Below the pieces are notes generated by a model that saw nothing but the letters and a program-made list of their open reading frames with translations, did not search any database and had not been told where the DNA came from. From Nitratireductor pacificus pht-3B (lineage in GTDB: Bacteria; Pseudomonadota; Alphaproteobacteria; Rhizobiales; Rhizobiaceae), in contig NZ_AMRM01000009.1 of NCBI RefSeq assembly GCF_000300335.1, positions 108,844-172,843 of the forward strand: DNA of 64,000 nt, written 5' to 3'. Positions 21,725 to 30,964 of the stretch are shown here, one piece after another; within the stretch, counting starts at the first letter, position 1; the number at the start of each line of letters is the position of its first letter. The position numbers and the translations under genes are program-made.

Positions 21725-24700
21725 TCACACACTCAGGTCACTCATCAGTCCCGAGGCGACGGTGAGGCGCGAGACGGTGATCTCGCCGCCTTCCACAAGC
21801 GACTGCAGGCGCTCGCGGACGCGCACCACGTGCTCGCCGCCGGCCTCCACCCATTTCTCCGCCGGGTCGTCCGCCTTACCGTGCTCCGAAAGCGCCGCGA
21901 TGGTCATGCCGCGCCGCGCCGCGCTGATCATGTCCATGGCGCGGAACAGGGCGAGCCCGTCGTAATAGTCGGTCGGCACGATGGCGTTGGCGGCTTCCTC
22001 GATGCGGCCGATGCGGAAGGCGTCCATGATGCCGAAGAAGGCATGCGCCGCCTTGGAGAGATCGGCGCCCGACCGGTCGGCCACCAGCGCGATGTCGGGA
22101 ACCATCTCCGACACTTCGAGGAAGGCCAGCCGCTCGGCCAGCTTGTCCGGCGCGCCGGCGCTGACGAGCTGGCCCTGCCGCGTCGACAGGTGCTCGCGGA
22201 TGACCGCCGGCAGCATCGCCGCCATCTTCGGCTCGAGTGCGGCGCGCGCCTTGCGCAGGCGGTCCACCCGCTCGCCGAGCGGCGCGTGGGCCGTCTCGTT
22301 CTTGAGCTGCCAGGAGGTGGCCGAATAGATCAGCCGCCAGATCATCTGGTACAGTTCGAGCTGCGCCGTGCCGTCGATCCTGTTGTCGAGCGCGTCGATG
22401 GCCGCATAGAGCGCTGGCAGCTCAAAGCCCTCGCGCACCACGGTGAAGGCGGCGATGATGTCGGCCGCCGGCCGGCCGGTGACGTCCTGCAGGCGGGTGA
22501 CGAAGCTCGGCCCGCCGCGGTTGATGACGTCGTTTGCGAGCACCGTCGCGACCACCTCGCGGCGCAGCCTGTGGCCGCGGATCTCCGCGTCGTATTTCTT
22601 CGCCATCCGGTCCGGGAAATAGCCGAGCAGGTCGACCTCCAGATGCGGCTCGTCGGGAACCTTGCTGGCGACGATCTCGTCGAACAGCACGATCTTGGCA
22701 TAGGCGAGCAGGACGCCGATCTCGGCGCGCGTCAGCGGCTCGCCGCGGTTCTCGCGCTCGGCCAGCTCCTGCGGTCCGGGCAGGAACTCGACGGCCCGGT
22801 CGAGCAGGCCGCGCTGCTCGAACAGCGTCATCATGCGCGCCTGGTGCGGCAGTTCGGTGATGCCGCGCTTCTCCACCTGCGAGATGGCCAGCGTCTGCTG
22901 GTAGTTGTTGGCGAGCACGAGCTCCGCCACCTCCTCGGTCATGTCGGCCAGCAGCCTGTCGCGGGCCGGGCGCGCCAGCGACCCGTCGCGCATCGCGCTG
23001 GCCAGCGCGATCTTGATGTTGACCTCCACATCGGAGGAATTGACGCCGCCGGAATTGTCGATGGCGTCGGAGTTGCAGCGGCCGCCCTTCAGGCCGAACT
23101 CGATGCGGGCGAGTTGCGTGACACCCAGATTGGCGCCCTCGCCGATCACCTTGGCGCCCACCTCGCGCGCGGTGATGCGGATCGCGTCGTTGGCGCGGTC
23201 GCCGGCATCCTGGTTGGTCTCGGAGCTGGCGCGCACATAGGTGCCGATGCCGCCGAACCACAGGAGATCGACCGGCGCCCTGAGGATCGCCGTCATGATC
23301 TCGGTGGGCGAGGCGGTGGTCCTGTCGAGGCCGATGGCGTCGGCCGCCGCCTTGCTCAGCGTGATCGATTTCTGCGCCCGCGAGACGATGATGCCGCCCT
23401 TCGACATCTTCGACTGGTCGTAGTCCTGCCAGCTCGAACGCGGCAGGTCGAACAGGCGCTTGCGCTCGGCATAGGAGATGGCCGGATCGGGATCGGGATC
23501 GATGAAGATGTCGCGATGATCGAACGCGGCGATCACCTTGGTGCAGGTGGACAAGAGCATGCCGTTGCCGAACACGTCGCCCGACATGTCGCCCACGCCG
23601 ACCACCGTGAAGGGCTCGGTCTGGATGTCGCGGTTCATCTCGCGGAAGTGCCGCTTGACGGCCTCCCACGCGCCGCGCGCCGTGATGCCCATCTTCTTGT
23701 GGTCGTAGCCGGCCGAGCCGCCCGAGGCGAAGGCGTCGTCGAGCCAGAAGCCGTGCGCCTGGCTGATGCCGTTGGCCGTGTCGGAGAAGGTTGCCGTGCC
23801 CTTGTCGGCGGCGACGACGAAATAGGGGTCGTTGACGTCGCGGCGCACCACGCCCTTCGGCGGCACGACCTTGTCGCCGTCCAGATTGTCGGTGATCGAC
23901 AGGAGGCTGGAGACGAAGTTGATGTAGGCGGCGCGGCCGGCCTCGAAGATCTCCTGCCGGTTGCCGCCCGCCGGCAGGCGGCGCGGGAAGAAGCCGCCCT
24001 TGGCGCCGACCGGCACGATGACGGCGTTCTTCACCTGCTGCGCCTTGACGAGGCCGAGCACCTCGGTGCGGTAATCCTGCGCCCGGTCCGACCAGCGCAG
24101 GCCGCCGCGCGCCACCGGGCCGAAGCGCAGATGCACGCCCTCCACCTCGGGTCCGTAGACGAAGATCTCACGCCACGGGCGCGGCTGCGGCAGGCCGGTG
24201 ATCGCGCGCGAATCGAACTTCAGCGCCAGCGAGCGGGCGGCGCCCTCTTCCTTCGGCGCGTAGTGGTTGGTGCGCAGCGTCGCCTCGATCAGGTTGAGGA
24301 AGCGCCGGACGATGGTGTCGTCGTCGAGGTTCGGCACCTGGTCGAGATCGGTCTCGATCGCCGCCTCGATGGCGCGCGCCTCCTCGTCGGCCTTCTTGCC
24401 CGCCGCTTTCTCCGGATCGAAGCGGACGACGAACAGCGCGAACAGCTTCGCCGCGATTTGCGGATAGCGGTTCAGCGTCGCGGCGATGAAGTCCTGGCTC
24501 TGCGGGATGCTGGCCTGATGCAGATAGCGGCTGTAGGCGCGCAGGATGGCGATCTCGGCGACCCGCAGCCCGGCCGTCTGCGCCAGTGCGTTGAGCCGGT
24601 CGTTGTCGTGCTCGCCATGCCAGACCGACAGGAACATCTCCTCGAACAATGCCCCGCTGTCGGCGAGATCGATCGCCCCGTCGAAAGCGTTCTCCAGCTC

Positions 24701-26524
24701 CATGTCGTGGATGAAGACCTGCGCCGTGTCGCCGTCGTCGCCGTCGCCCACTTCGAAGGTGCGCTCGCTGATGACCCGGAAGCCCATGTTCTCCAGCAGC
24801 GGCACGCGCTCCGTGAGCGGCACCGGCGTGCCGTGATGGTAGATCTTCAGCGCCGCCTGGCTCGCTGCCTGGTCGTCGTGGCGGTGGAAATCGATGGCGA
24901 TCCGGCTCTCGGCGGAGAGCGTCGCGATGCGCTCCGCATCGATCAGCGCCGTCTGCGCGGAAAAGCCGTTGCGGTAGCTTTCGGGGAAGCCCGCCGCCAC
25001 CTGGGCGAGGCCGGCGGCGGCGCCGGTCTGCTCGACCGCCTCCTGCAGCGCGTCGTCCCAGGTGCGCACGATGTTGCGGATGCCGGCTTCCAGCGCCTCG
25101 GTCTCGACGCGCGGCGTCTTGCCGCCGGAGCGGCCGATGATGAAATGGACGCGCGCCAGCGACCCTTCCGGAAAGGCCGGGTAATAGGCCGACAGCCGCC
25201 CCTCGAAGGCCGTCTTCAGATAATTTCCGATGGCGACGCGGGCCTGCGAATCGTAGCGGTCGCGCGGCACGAAGACGATCACCGAGACGAAGCGGTCGAA
25301 CTGGTCGACCCGGTAGAGCGCCCGGACGCGCGGCCGCTCGCCGAGCGCCAGGATCGCCTGCGCGTGCTTGCGCAGGATCGGCACGCCGATCTGGAACAGC
25401 TCGTCGCGCGGGTAGGATTCCAGCACGTTGATGAGCGCCTTGCCGGAGTGATCGGTCGGCGCGAAGCCGGATTTGGCGATGACCGCCTCCGCCTTCGAGC
25501 GCAGATAGGGTATCTTCATCACCGAGCGCGTGTAGGCGGTCGAGGTGAACAGGCCGACGATGCGCAGCTCGCCCGTCAGCTTGCCTTCGGGGCTGAAGGT
25601 CTTGACGCCGATATAGTCGAGATAGGCGCGCCGGTGGACCACCGACTTGGCGTTGGCCTTGGTGACGATCAGCGGGTCCGGCCCGTGCAGGAAGGCGCGG
25701 ATTTCCGGCGTCGTCGAGACCGCTTCCTTGCCGCGCCGCAGCACCAGCACGTCGGGATCGGCGAGGATGCCCAGACCCTTCTTGTCGGCCCGTTCGAGCG
25801 TGCCGCTCTTCTCGCCGCCCGTATAGAGGAACTCGCGCATGCCGAGGAAGGTGAAATTGTCGTCGCGCAGCCATTCCAGGAAGGCGATCGTTTCGGCGAC
25901 CTCGTCCTTGTCGAGGGGCACCGGCGCGTAGCGCAGCTCGGTGATCTCCTGGTCGAGCCGCGCCAGCATCGGCTTCCAGTCGGCCACGGCCGCGCGCGTC
26001 TGCTTCAGCGTCCGGCCGAGGCGGCTTTCGAGATCCCTGCACTGCTCCGCCGACATTCTCGGCAGATGCACATGGATCAGACTGACCTTCTCGAAGCCGG
26101 CCGTCTGCCTGGCGGTCGCGGCGTCCCCGGCGATCGCTTCGACGCCCTTCTTGCCATGGCGCACCAGCACGACCGGATGCAGGACCAGCGTCGGCTCCGC
26201 GCCGCCCTCGCTCAGCTCGCCAAGCACGGAATCGAACAGGAACGGCATGTTGTCGTTGACGACGGTGACGGCCGTGACCTGTCGGCCCAGCCGCTCGATG
26301 CCCGAATCGTTGTCGATGCGCAGGAGGCTCTTGCCCGGCTGGTGTGCCTCAAGCGCCGCCGCAGCAAGCTCGGCCGCCCTGCCGAGCGCGTGATCCTCAT
26401 AGGCCTGCAGGTCCTCGGCGGGCGCGCGCGACCGGAATAGCTGGAGCAGGCACTCGACACTCCCGGACCCGCTCTTGGATCCTGCCGTTTTCGCGGTTCT
26501 GGAGGTCTTGGTCTTGGCAGTCAT
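21725..26524 (-). CDS. gdhB: NAD-specific glutamate dehydrogenase, large (about 180 kDa) type
   Basis: A 1599-residue catabolic glutamate dehydrogenase that deaminates glutamate to 2-oxoglutarate with NAD. The length is normal for the GDH180 class. The N-terminal half holds ACT-like regulatory regions; the catalytic part begins near residue 760. Its motifs include PRPWREIFVYGPEVEGVHLRFGPVARGGLRWSDR, VPVGAKGGFFPRR, VVAADKGTATFSDTAN and VGVGDMSGDVFGNGMLLS. It is monocistronic, divergent from the AhpD-like gene. A 1680-codon open frame on the opposite strand is an artefact of high GC. Confidence 0.96.
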   Translation of the reverse strand: MTAKTKTSRTAKTAGSKSGSGSVECLLQLFRSRAPAEDLQAYEDHALGRAAELAAAALEAHQPGKSLLRIDNDSGIERLGRQVTAVTVVNDNMPFLFDSVLGELSEGGAEPTLVLHPVVLVRHGKKGVEAIAGDAATARQTAGFEKVSLIHVHLPRMSAEQCRDLESRLGRTLKQTRAAVADWKPMLARLDQEITELRYAPVPLDKDEVAETIAFLEWLRDDNFTFLGMREFLYTGGEKSGTLERADKKGLGILADPDVLVLRRGKEAVSTTPEIRAFLHGPDPLIVTKANAKSVVHRRAYLDYIGVKTFSPEGKLTGELRIVGLFTSTAYTRSVMKIPYLRSKAEAVIAKSGFAPTDHSGKALINVLESYPRDELFQIGVPILRKHAQAILALGERPRVRALYRVDQFDRFVSVIVFVPRDRYDSQARVAIGNYLKTAFEGRLSAYYPAFPEGSLARVHFIIGRSGGKTPRVETEALEAGIRNIVRTWDDALQEAVEQTGAAAGLAQVAAGFPESYRNGFSAQTALIDAERIATLSAESRIAIDFHRHDDQAASQAALKIYHHGTPVPLTERVPLLENMGFRVISERTFEVGDGDDGDTAQVFIHDMELENAFDGAIDLADSGALFEEMFLSVWHGEHDNDRLNALAQTAGLRVAEIAILRAYSRYLHQASIPQSQDFIAATLNRYPQIAAKLFALFVVRFDPEKAAGKKADEEARAIEAAIETDLDQVPNLDDDTIVRRFLNLIEATLRTNHYAPKEEGAARSLALKFDSRAITGLPQPRPWREIFVYGPEVEGVHLRFGPVARGGLRWSDRAQDYRTEVLGLVKAQQVKNAVIVPVGAKGGFFPRRLPAGGNRQEIFEAGRAAYINFVSSLLSITDNLDGDKVVPPKGVVRRDVNDPYFVVAADKGTATFSDTANGISQAHGFWLDDAFASGGSAGYDHKKMGITARGAWEAVKRHFREMNRDIQTEPFTVVGVGDMSGDVFGNGMLLSTCTKVIAAFDHRDIFIDPDPDPAISYAERKRLFDLPRSSWQDYDQSKMSKGGIIVSRAQKSITLSKAAADAIGLDRTTASPTEIMTAILRAPVDLLWFGGIGTYVRASSETNQDAGDRANDAIRITAREVGAKVIGEGANLGVTQLARIEFGLKGGRCNSDAIDNSGGVNSSDVEVNIKIALASAMRDGSLARPARDRLLADMTEEVAELVLANNYQQTLAISQVEKRGITELPHQARMMTLFEQRGLLDRAVEFLPGPQELAERENRGEPLTRAEIGVLLAYAKIVLFDEIVASKVPDEPHLEVDLLGYFPDRMAKKYDAEIRGHRLRREVVATVLANDVINRGGPSFVTRLQDVTGRPAADIIAAFTVVREGFELPALYAAIDALDNRIDGTAQLELYQMIWRLIYSATSWQLKNETAHAPLGERVDRLRKARAALEPKMAAMLPAVIREHLSTRQGQLVSAGAPDKLAERLAFLEVSEMVPDIALVADRSGADLSKAAHAFFGIMDAFRIGRIEEAANAIVPTDYYDGLALFRAMDMISAARRGMTIAALSEHGKADDPAEKWVEAGGEHVVRVRERLQSLVEGGEITVSRLTVASGLMSDLSV

Positions 26525-26646
26525 GCCGAATGTCCCCGGTTTATGAACGACTGGTCCATCGTATTCAGACGAAAGCTGTTTGACGACCCGTCATTGCTCC
26601 GTGCAGGCTGAAAACACGGAATTATTCTGAAAAGGATATCTGGATC

Positions 26647-27213
26647 ATGACAAAACCCGTCACCGCGCTTCATTTTCCACCATTGGAGGGCCTGAGCGAG
26701 GCCACCGAAGCCTATTTCGAGAAATGCCGCGAGAAGCTGGGCCTCGTTCCCAACGTGCTGCTTGCCTATGCCTTCGACGAGGCCAAGCTCAATGCCTTCA
26801 CGCAGATGTACAACGACCTGATGCTCGGCAATTCGGTCCTGACCAAGCTCGAGCGCGAGATGATCGCCGTCGTCGTCTCCAGCGTGAACCACTGCTTCTA
26901 CTGCCTGACCGCCCACGGCGCGGCGGTGCGCCAGCTCTCGGGCGATCCGGTGCTCGGCGAGACGATGGTGATGAACTACCGCGCGGCGAAGCTGGAGCCG
27001 CGCCAGAAGGCGATGCTCGATTTCGCGGTCAAGCTGACGGAAAGCCCGGCAAAGATCGAAGAGGCGGATCGCCAGGTGCTGCGCGACGCGGGCTTTTCCG
27101 AACACGACATCTGGGACATCGCCGCGATCACGGCCTTCTTCAACATGTCGAACCGGATGGCGGCTGCCGTCGACATGCATCCGAACCCGGAATACCATGC
27201 CATGGCGCGCTGA
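26647..27213 (+). CDS. AhpD/CMD-like peroxidase-related protein
   Basis: A 188-residue all-helical protein of the carboxymuconolactone decarboxylase/AhpD superfamily. The redox motif C-x2-C with trailing His is seen in SVNHCFYCLTAHGAAV. LTKLEREMIAVVVS precedes it, and FNMSNRMAAAVDMHPNPEYH ends the domain. This length and ending fit the peroxidase-related subfamily. A peroxide-defence role is likely but unproven. AAGGA lies 12 bases before the ATG. It is divergent from gdhB. Confidence 0.9.
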   Translation: MTKPVTALHFPPLEGLSEATEAYFEKCREKLGLVPNVLLAYAFDEAKLNAFTQMYNDLMLGNSVLTKLEREMIAVVVSSVNHCFYCLTAHGAAVRQLSGDPVLGETMVMNYRAAKLEPRQKAMLDFAVKLTESPAKIEEADRQVLRDAGFSEHDIWDIAAITAFFNMSNRMAAAVDMHPNPEYHAMAR

Positions 27214-27225
27214 GGCAGGTGTGTC

Positions 27226-27774
27226 CTAGCGGTGCACCCTAATTCGTGTCCGCCGACCGATCAGCGGCAGGATGCGCGCCATGTCGCGCGGCGAAACGGC
27301 GATGCATCCCTCCGTCGGCGGGAAACCTGGTTTGGCGACGTGCAGGAAGATGGCGCTACCGCGCCGGCGCATCGCCGGGCGCATGTTCCAGTCGCTGACC
27401 ATGCAGACGTCGTAGAGCCGGTCGTCGCGCAGCATCGTCTCATGGCTGGCCGGATAGGGCAGGCGGACCGGTCGGTTGTAGTTCCGGTCTCCGGAGGCGT
27501 CGCACCAGCCGTCGCGCGCGTCGATCGCCGTCAAGGCAAAGCGCGACCTCGGCGGCCCCGAAGGCAGGCGATCGGTGCGAAAATAGCCGTACAGAAGGCG
27601 CAGCGTCGCCACCGGCGTGGCGCCGTCGCCCTCGCGCTTGAGCATCACGGTTCCGCTGCGCCCGAGCGCGCAGGGGAAGACCAGCGGCCCGACCGTCAGC
27701 AGCCCCTGTGCCGGACATCCGGGCCGGCGGCGCACCTCGATCAGATTCACCGTGTTGCCGGTTTGTCCGTGCAT
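27226..27774 (-). CDS. L,D-transpeptidase (YkuD) family protein
   Basis: A 182-residue protein with a YkuD catalytic domain. The signature IFLHVAKPGFPPTEGCIAVS holds the His and catalytic Cys, with Thr replacing the more common Ser before the Gly-Cys. LYDVCMVSDWNMRPAMRRRGSAIF precedes it. L,D-transpeptidases make 3-3 peptidoglycan crosslinks or attach proteins to peptidoglycan in the periplasm. No clear signal peptide is visible with this start (MHGQTGNTVNLIEV), so localisation is uncertain; GGGG lies upstream. It converges with the AhpD-like gene. Confidence 0.88.
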   Translation of the reverse strand: MHGQTGNTVNLIEVRRRPGCPAQGLLTVGPLVFPCALGRSGTVMLKREGDGATPVATLRLLYGYFRTDRLPSGPPRSRFALTAIDARDGWCDASGDRNYNRPVRLPYPASHETMLRDDRLYDVCMVSDWNMRPAMRRRGSAIFLHVAKPGFPPTEGCIAVSPRDMARILPLIGRRTRIRVHR

Positions 27775-27937
27775 GATTCGAAATCCCCAATTATTGGAAT
27801 ATGATCCGCCTGTGGAACAAATGGTCGCCATGGTCTTTTCGCACTGTCAGGTTCCGCATAAAGCTGGAATGGTCAACACAGGCTTTCCATTTGAACCAGC
27901 TGAACTTTCCGGACAGGCCTGGATACTGGATTGAAAG

Positions 27938-28621
27938 ATGACGTCACGCACCATCCTCATCGTCGATGACGACGAAGACCTCCGGGCAACGCTGGTCGAG
28001 CAACTGGCGCTGTACGAGGAATTCGACATCCTGCAGGAAGCTACCGCCACCAAGGGTGTGCAGGCGGCGCGCGGCGCCATCGTCGATCTGCTGATCATGG
28101 ATGTCGGCCTTCCGGACATGGACGGCCGCGAGGCCGTCAAGCTCCTGCGCAAGGGCGGCTACCGGGCGCCGATCATCATGCTGACGGCGCAGGACACGGA
28201 TTCCGACACGATCCTCGGCCTGGAAGCCGGCGCCAACGACTATGTCACCAAGCCCTTTCGTTTCGCCGTTCTCCTGGCGCGCATCCGCGCGCAGCTGCGC
28301 CAGCACGAGCAGAGCGAGGATGCCACCTTCTCGGTCGGGCCCTACACGTTCAAGCCGTCGCAGAAGCTCCTGATCGACGAGCGGGGCGGCAAGATCCGCC
28401 TCACCGAAAAGGAAGCGGCGATCATCAAGTATCTCTACCGCGCCGAGGAAAAGGTGGTGACGCGCGACGTGCTTCTCGAGGAAGTCTGGGGCTACAATTC
28501 CGGCGTCACGACCCACACGCTGGAAACCCACGTCTACCGGCTGCGGCAAAAGATCGAGCGCGATCCTTCCAAAGCCGAAATTCTTGTGACAGAAAGCGGA
28601 GGATACAAGCTCGTTCCGTGA
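27938..28621 (+). CDS. OmpR/PhoB-type response regulator
   Basis: A 227-residue two-domain regulator. The receiver has the acidic pocket DDDED and phospho-acceptor Asp55 in LLIMDVGLPDMDG, with the Thr and Lys switch residues in LTAQD and NDYVTKPF. The C-terminal winged helix ends THTLETHVYRLRQKIERDPSK...TESGGYKLVP. No histidine kinase gene is adjacent, so it is an orphan here. The next gene, 53 bases on, encodes a cyclic-nucleotide-binding protein and may be co-transcribed. Confidence 0.94.
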   Translation: MTSRTILIVDDDEDLRATLVEQLALYEEFDILQEATATKGVQAARGAIVDLLIMDVGLPDMDGREAVKLLRKGGYRAPIIMLTAQDTDSDTILGLEAGANDYVTKPFRFAVLLARIRAQLRQHEQSEDATFSVGPYTFKPSQKLLIDERGGKIRLTEKEAAIIKYLYRAEEKVVTRDVLLEEVWGYNSGVTTHTLETHVYRLRQKIERDPSKAEILVTESGGYKLVP

Positions 28622-28674
28622 AGGCGCCATGAAGGCGTTTGGGGATAGCCGGGAACGGGTCGGGGACAACAGGA

Positions 28675-29130
28675 ATGGCGCTGGACGATGATATCCGCGT
28701 TCTGTCCGGCGTGGGTCTTTTTGCAGGGTTCACGCAGGAGCAGTTGCGGCTGATGGCCTTCGGCGCCGAAAGCATGACGCTTGGCGCCGGACGCAACATC
28801 TATGTCGAAGGCGGCCTGGCCGACTGCGCCTTCATCGTCGCCAGCGGAAACATCGTCCTGTTCACCGAGCAGGAGGGCGCGCGCCATGTCCTCGAGCAGA
28901 TGGGGCCGGGCGCGATCCTGGGCGAAATGGCGCTGATCACCGAAAGCCGGCGACTCACCAGTGCTGCGGCGGAGACCGATGTGCGCCTGATTCGCCTCAG
29001 CCGGTCCACGTTTCACCGTATTCTCGAGGAATTTCCGGACACCGCCGTGCACCTGCACCAGCGGATCGCCGCCAATCTCCATTCGATGCTCGCCCGCATG
29101 GAACGCGTCGCCTCGCGACTTATCCGGTAG
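28675..29130 (+). CDS. Cyclic-nucleotide-binding domain protein without a DNA-binding domain
   Basis: A 151-residue protein made of one Crp/Fnr-type cNMP-binding beta-roll. GLFAGFTQEQLRLMAFGAE, the phosphate-binding-cassette region GPGAILGEMALITESRRLTSA and a C-terminal helix are visible; no helix-turn-helix follows. Stand-alone cNMP domains serve as regulatory or adaptor subunits. It follows the response regulator closely on the same strand. I start at MALDDDIRV, preceded by ACAGGA; an upstream TTG is less likely. Confidence 0.85.
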   Translation: MALDDDIRVLSGVGLFAGFTQEQLRLMAFGAESMTLGAGRNIYVEGGLADCAFIVASGNIVLFTEQEGARHVLEQMGPGAILGEMALITESRRLTSAAAETDVRLIRLSRSTFHRILEEFPDTAVHLHQRIAANLHSMLARMERVASRLIR

Positions 29131-29160
29131 GCTTCTGCCGGGCGGTCCTTGTGGGCGCCT

Positions 29161-29250
29161 GCCCCTCATCCGCCTGCCGGCACCAGCCGGGGTCGAGCCA
29201 CGGATCTCGACCCGTCCTTCGGACCCCCGCAGGCGGGGAGAGGGAGGATG
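29161..29250. repeat. Family A repeat, rearranged copy 3
   Basis: It begins like the family A elements (GCCCCTCATCCGCCTGCCGG) and ends with GGCGGGGAGAGGGAGGATGG, but its centre is replaced by a different palindrome (GGTCGAGCC..GATCTCGACC). This looks like a mosaic or interrupted element. It is found between the convergent cNMP-binding and exonuclease III genes. Confidence 0.6.
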
Positions 29251-29289
29251 GTTGCGGCGTACAAGAACAGCGGTTGATGCGGTACGGTT

Positions 29290-30096
29290 TCAGTCGAAAT
29301 CAAAGCCTGCGATCACGGGGACGTGGTCGGACGGCCGGTCCCAGCCGCGCGCCTCACGCAGCACCTCGATGCGGTTCAGCGAGGGCGAGAGATTGGGCGA
29401 GGCCCAGACATGGTCGAGCCGGCGTCCGCGGTCGGAAACGTCCCAGTCCTTCGCCCGATAGCTCCACCAGGTGAACAGCTTTTCCTCCGGCGGGATGTGC
29501 TGGCGCATCAGGTCGACCCAGCCGCCCTCATGCCGCAGCCGCTCCAGACCTTCCGTCTCCACGGGGGTGTGGCTGACGACCTTCAGCAACTGCTTGTGCG
29601 ACCAGACGTCTGTTTCCAGCGGCGCGATGTTCAGGTCGCCGACGAGGATGCTGCCCGAGACGTCGTCATGCTCGGCGCGCAGCGCGTGCATCTCCGTCAG
29701 GAAATCGAGCTTGTGGCGGAATTTCGGGTTGATGATCGGATCGGGCTCGTCACCGCCGGCCGGAACGTAGAAATTATGCAGGAGCAGGCGGCGCCCGCCG
29801 GCATTGACGGCGACCGAGAGGTGCCGGCTGTCGCCCATGCGGCAGAACTCGCGCTTCTCCACCAGCTCCAGCGGCCGGAGCGCCACCGTCGCGACGCCGT
29901 GGTAGCCCTTCTGTCCGTGGATCGCCATGTGCTCGTAGCCGAGCTTGCGAAACGCGGAGGCGGGAAACTGGTCGTCCTGGCACTTGGTTTCCTGGAGACA
30001 CAGCACGTCCGGGCGGTAGCGCTCGAGAAACTGCTGCACGAGCGGCATGCGCAGCCGCACGGAATTGATGTTCCAGGTGGCGATGGTGAAGGGCAT
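29290..30096 (-). CDS. xthA: Exodeoxyribonuclease III (AP endonuclease)
   Basis: A 268-residue EEP-family nuclease for base-excision repair. It starts MPFTIATWNINSVRLR and carries the metal ligand Glu in VLCLQETKC, the catalytic Tyr region HNFYVPAGGDE, Asp/Asn in ILVGDLNIAPLETDVW, and the C-terminal RLDHVWASP and PSDHVPVIAGFDF with the catalytic His. The frame extends 26 codons upstream without family similarity, so the shorter start is used. Confidence 0.95.
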   Translation of the reverse strand: MPFTIATWNINSVRLRMPLVQQFLERYRPDVLCLQETKCQDDQFPASAFRKLGYEHMAIHGQKGYHGVATVALRPLELVEKREFCRMGDSRHLSVAVNAGGRRLLLHNFYVPAGGDEPDPIINPKFRHKLDFLTEMHALRAEHDDVSGSILVGDLNIAPLETDVWSHKQLLKVVSHTPVETEGLERLRHEGGWVDLMRQHIPPEEKLFTWWSYRAKDWDVSDRGRRLDHVWASPNLSPSLNRIEVLREARGWDRPSDHVPVIAGFDFD

Positions 30097-30161
30097 GAGG
30101 CGGTCCGGGATGATTGTGCGGACCCCGAACCTGCCCGCAACGCGCCGCGATGACAAGCATG

Positions 30162-30188
30162 GCCTTCCCGTCACGCGGTCGGGAAGGC
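30162..30188 (-). terminator. Hairpin downstream of lolA
   Basis: GCCTTCCCG (30162-30170) pairs perfectly with CGGGAAGGC (30180-30188) around a 9-base loop, 28 bases past the lolA stop. There is no clear U-tract on the minus strand. Confidence 0.5.
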
Positions 30189-30215
30189 GCTGTCCACAGC
30201 TTCAGCCGGCTCCGA

Positions 30216-30857
30216 TCAGCGCTTCTGCCGGTTGATCTCGTCGACGCGGCGATAGTCGATCCTGAACACGCTCGGGTCGAAGGTCACGCCCTGCCTGACG
30301 TTGAAGATCATCACCGTCGTGTCCTTGCCCTGCGCGTCGGTGATCGTCCACTGGCGCAGATCGTAGGATTTCGAATCGAACATCATGGTGATGGTCGCGT
30401 TGCCGAACACCGACTTGTCGACCATCTTGATGGTCGTCAGGTCGTCGTCCTGCTTCACGGAATGCACCTTGCCGCCCGACAGGTCGATGCGCTCGTCCAG
30501 CAGAAGCTTCAGCGGCGTCTTCGACAGCGGATAGAGATCGGCCGTGTTCAGCTTCCTGTTCTGGATGACGACCGAATCGCCGTCGGAGGTGACGCGGAAG
30601 CCCGACGGCTCCTCGTAGTCGAACCGGATCTTGCCCGGCCGCTCGATGTAGAACTTGCCGCCAGTCTGCTCACCGCGCGGGCCGAACTGGACGAACTCGC
30701 CGGTCATCGTGCGGACGCTGGAAAAGTGCGATGCGATGCGCTGGGCGCTCTCGGCTGTCGCGCCAAGGGAGGGGGAAGCGAACGCGCCTGCGGCGATGAC
30801 CGCCACCGCGACCATCGTCACGCCCCGCCTCAGAATGCCGGTTACCCGATCTTTCAT
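30216..30857 (-). CDS. lolA: Outer-membrane lipoprotein carrier protein LolA family
   Basis: A 213-residue exported protein with an N-terminal signal (VAVAVIAAGAFASPSLGA). The LolA-type fold is shown by MTGEFVQFGPRGEQTGGKFYIERPGKIRFDYEEPSGFRVTSDGDS and later LYPLSKTPLKLLLDERIDL. It ferries lipoproteins across the periplasm. It lies 107 bp after ftsK on the same strand, an ftsK-lolA-xthA order common in this group of bacteria. The open frame continues upstream opposite to ftsK coding sequence but is not real. Confidence 0.92.
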   Translation of the reverse strand: MKDRVTGILRRGVTMVAVAVIAAGAFASPSLGATAESAQRIASHFSSVRTMTGEFVQFGPRGEQTGGKFYIERPGKIRFDYEEPSGFRVTSDGDSVVIQNRKLNTADLYPLSKTPLKLLLDERIDLSGGKVHSVKQDDDLTTIKMVDKSVFGNATITMMFDSKSYDLRQWTITDAQGKDTTVMIFNVRQGVTFDPSVFRIDYRRVDEINRQKR

Positions 30858-30932
30858 CCTACTCGATCTCCAAATTTTCGTATCGGATAGCCCCCTACTG
30901 GGGCTGAAATTGGGCTGCCCGATGAACGATCC

Positions 30933-30957
30933 GGCCGGCATTTGCGTTCCGCCGGCC
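30933..30957 (-). terminator. Hairpin after ftsK
   Basis: GGCCGGC (30933-30939) and GCCGGCC (30951-30957) form a 7-bp stem with an 11-base loop, 8 bases past the ftsK stop and before lolA. No U-tract follows, so it may only attenuate. Confidence 0.4.
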
Positions 30958-30964
30958 GCGCGCG

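Noticed and set aside
21398..26440. A 1680-codon open frame on the plus strand opposite gdhB
   Set aside because: It is the complement of a high-GC gene whose third-position bias suppresses stops; its translation is low-complexity (Arg, Gly, His, Ala) and matches no family, while the minus-strand frame is a full GDH.
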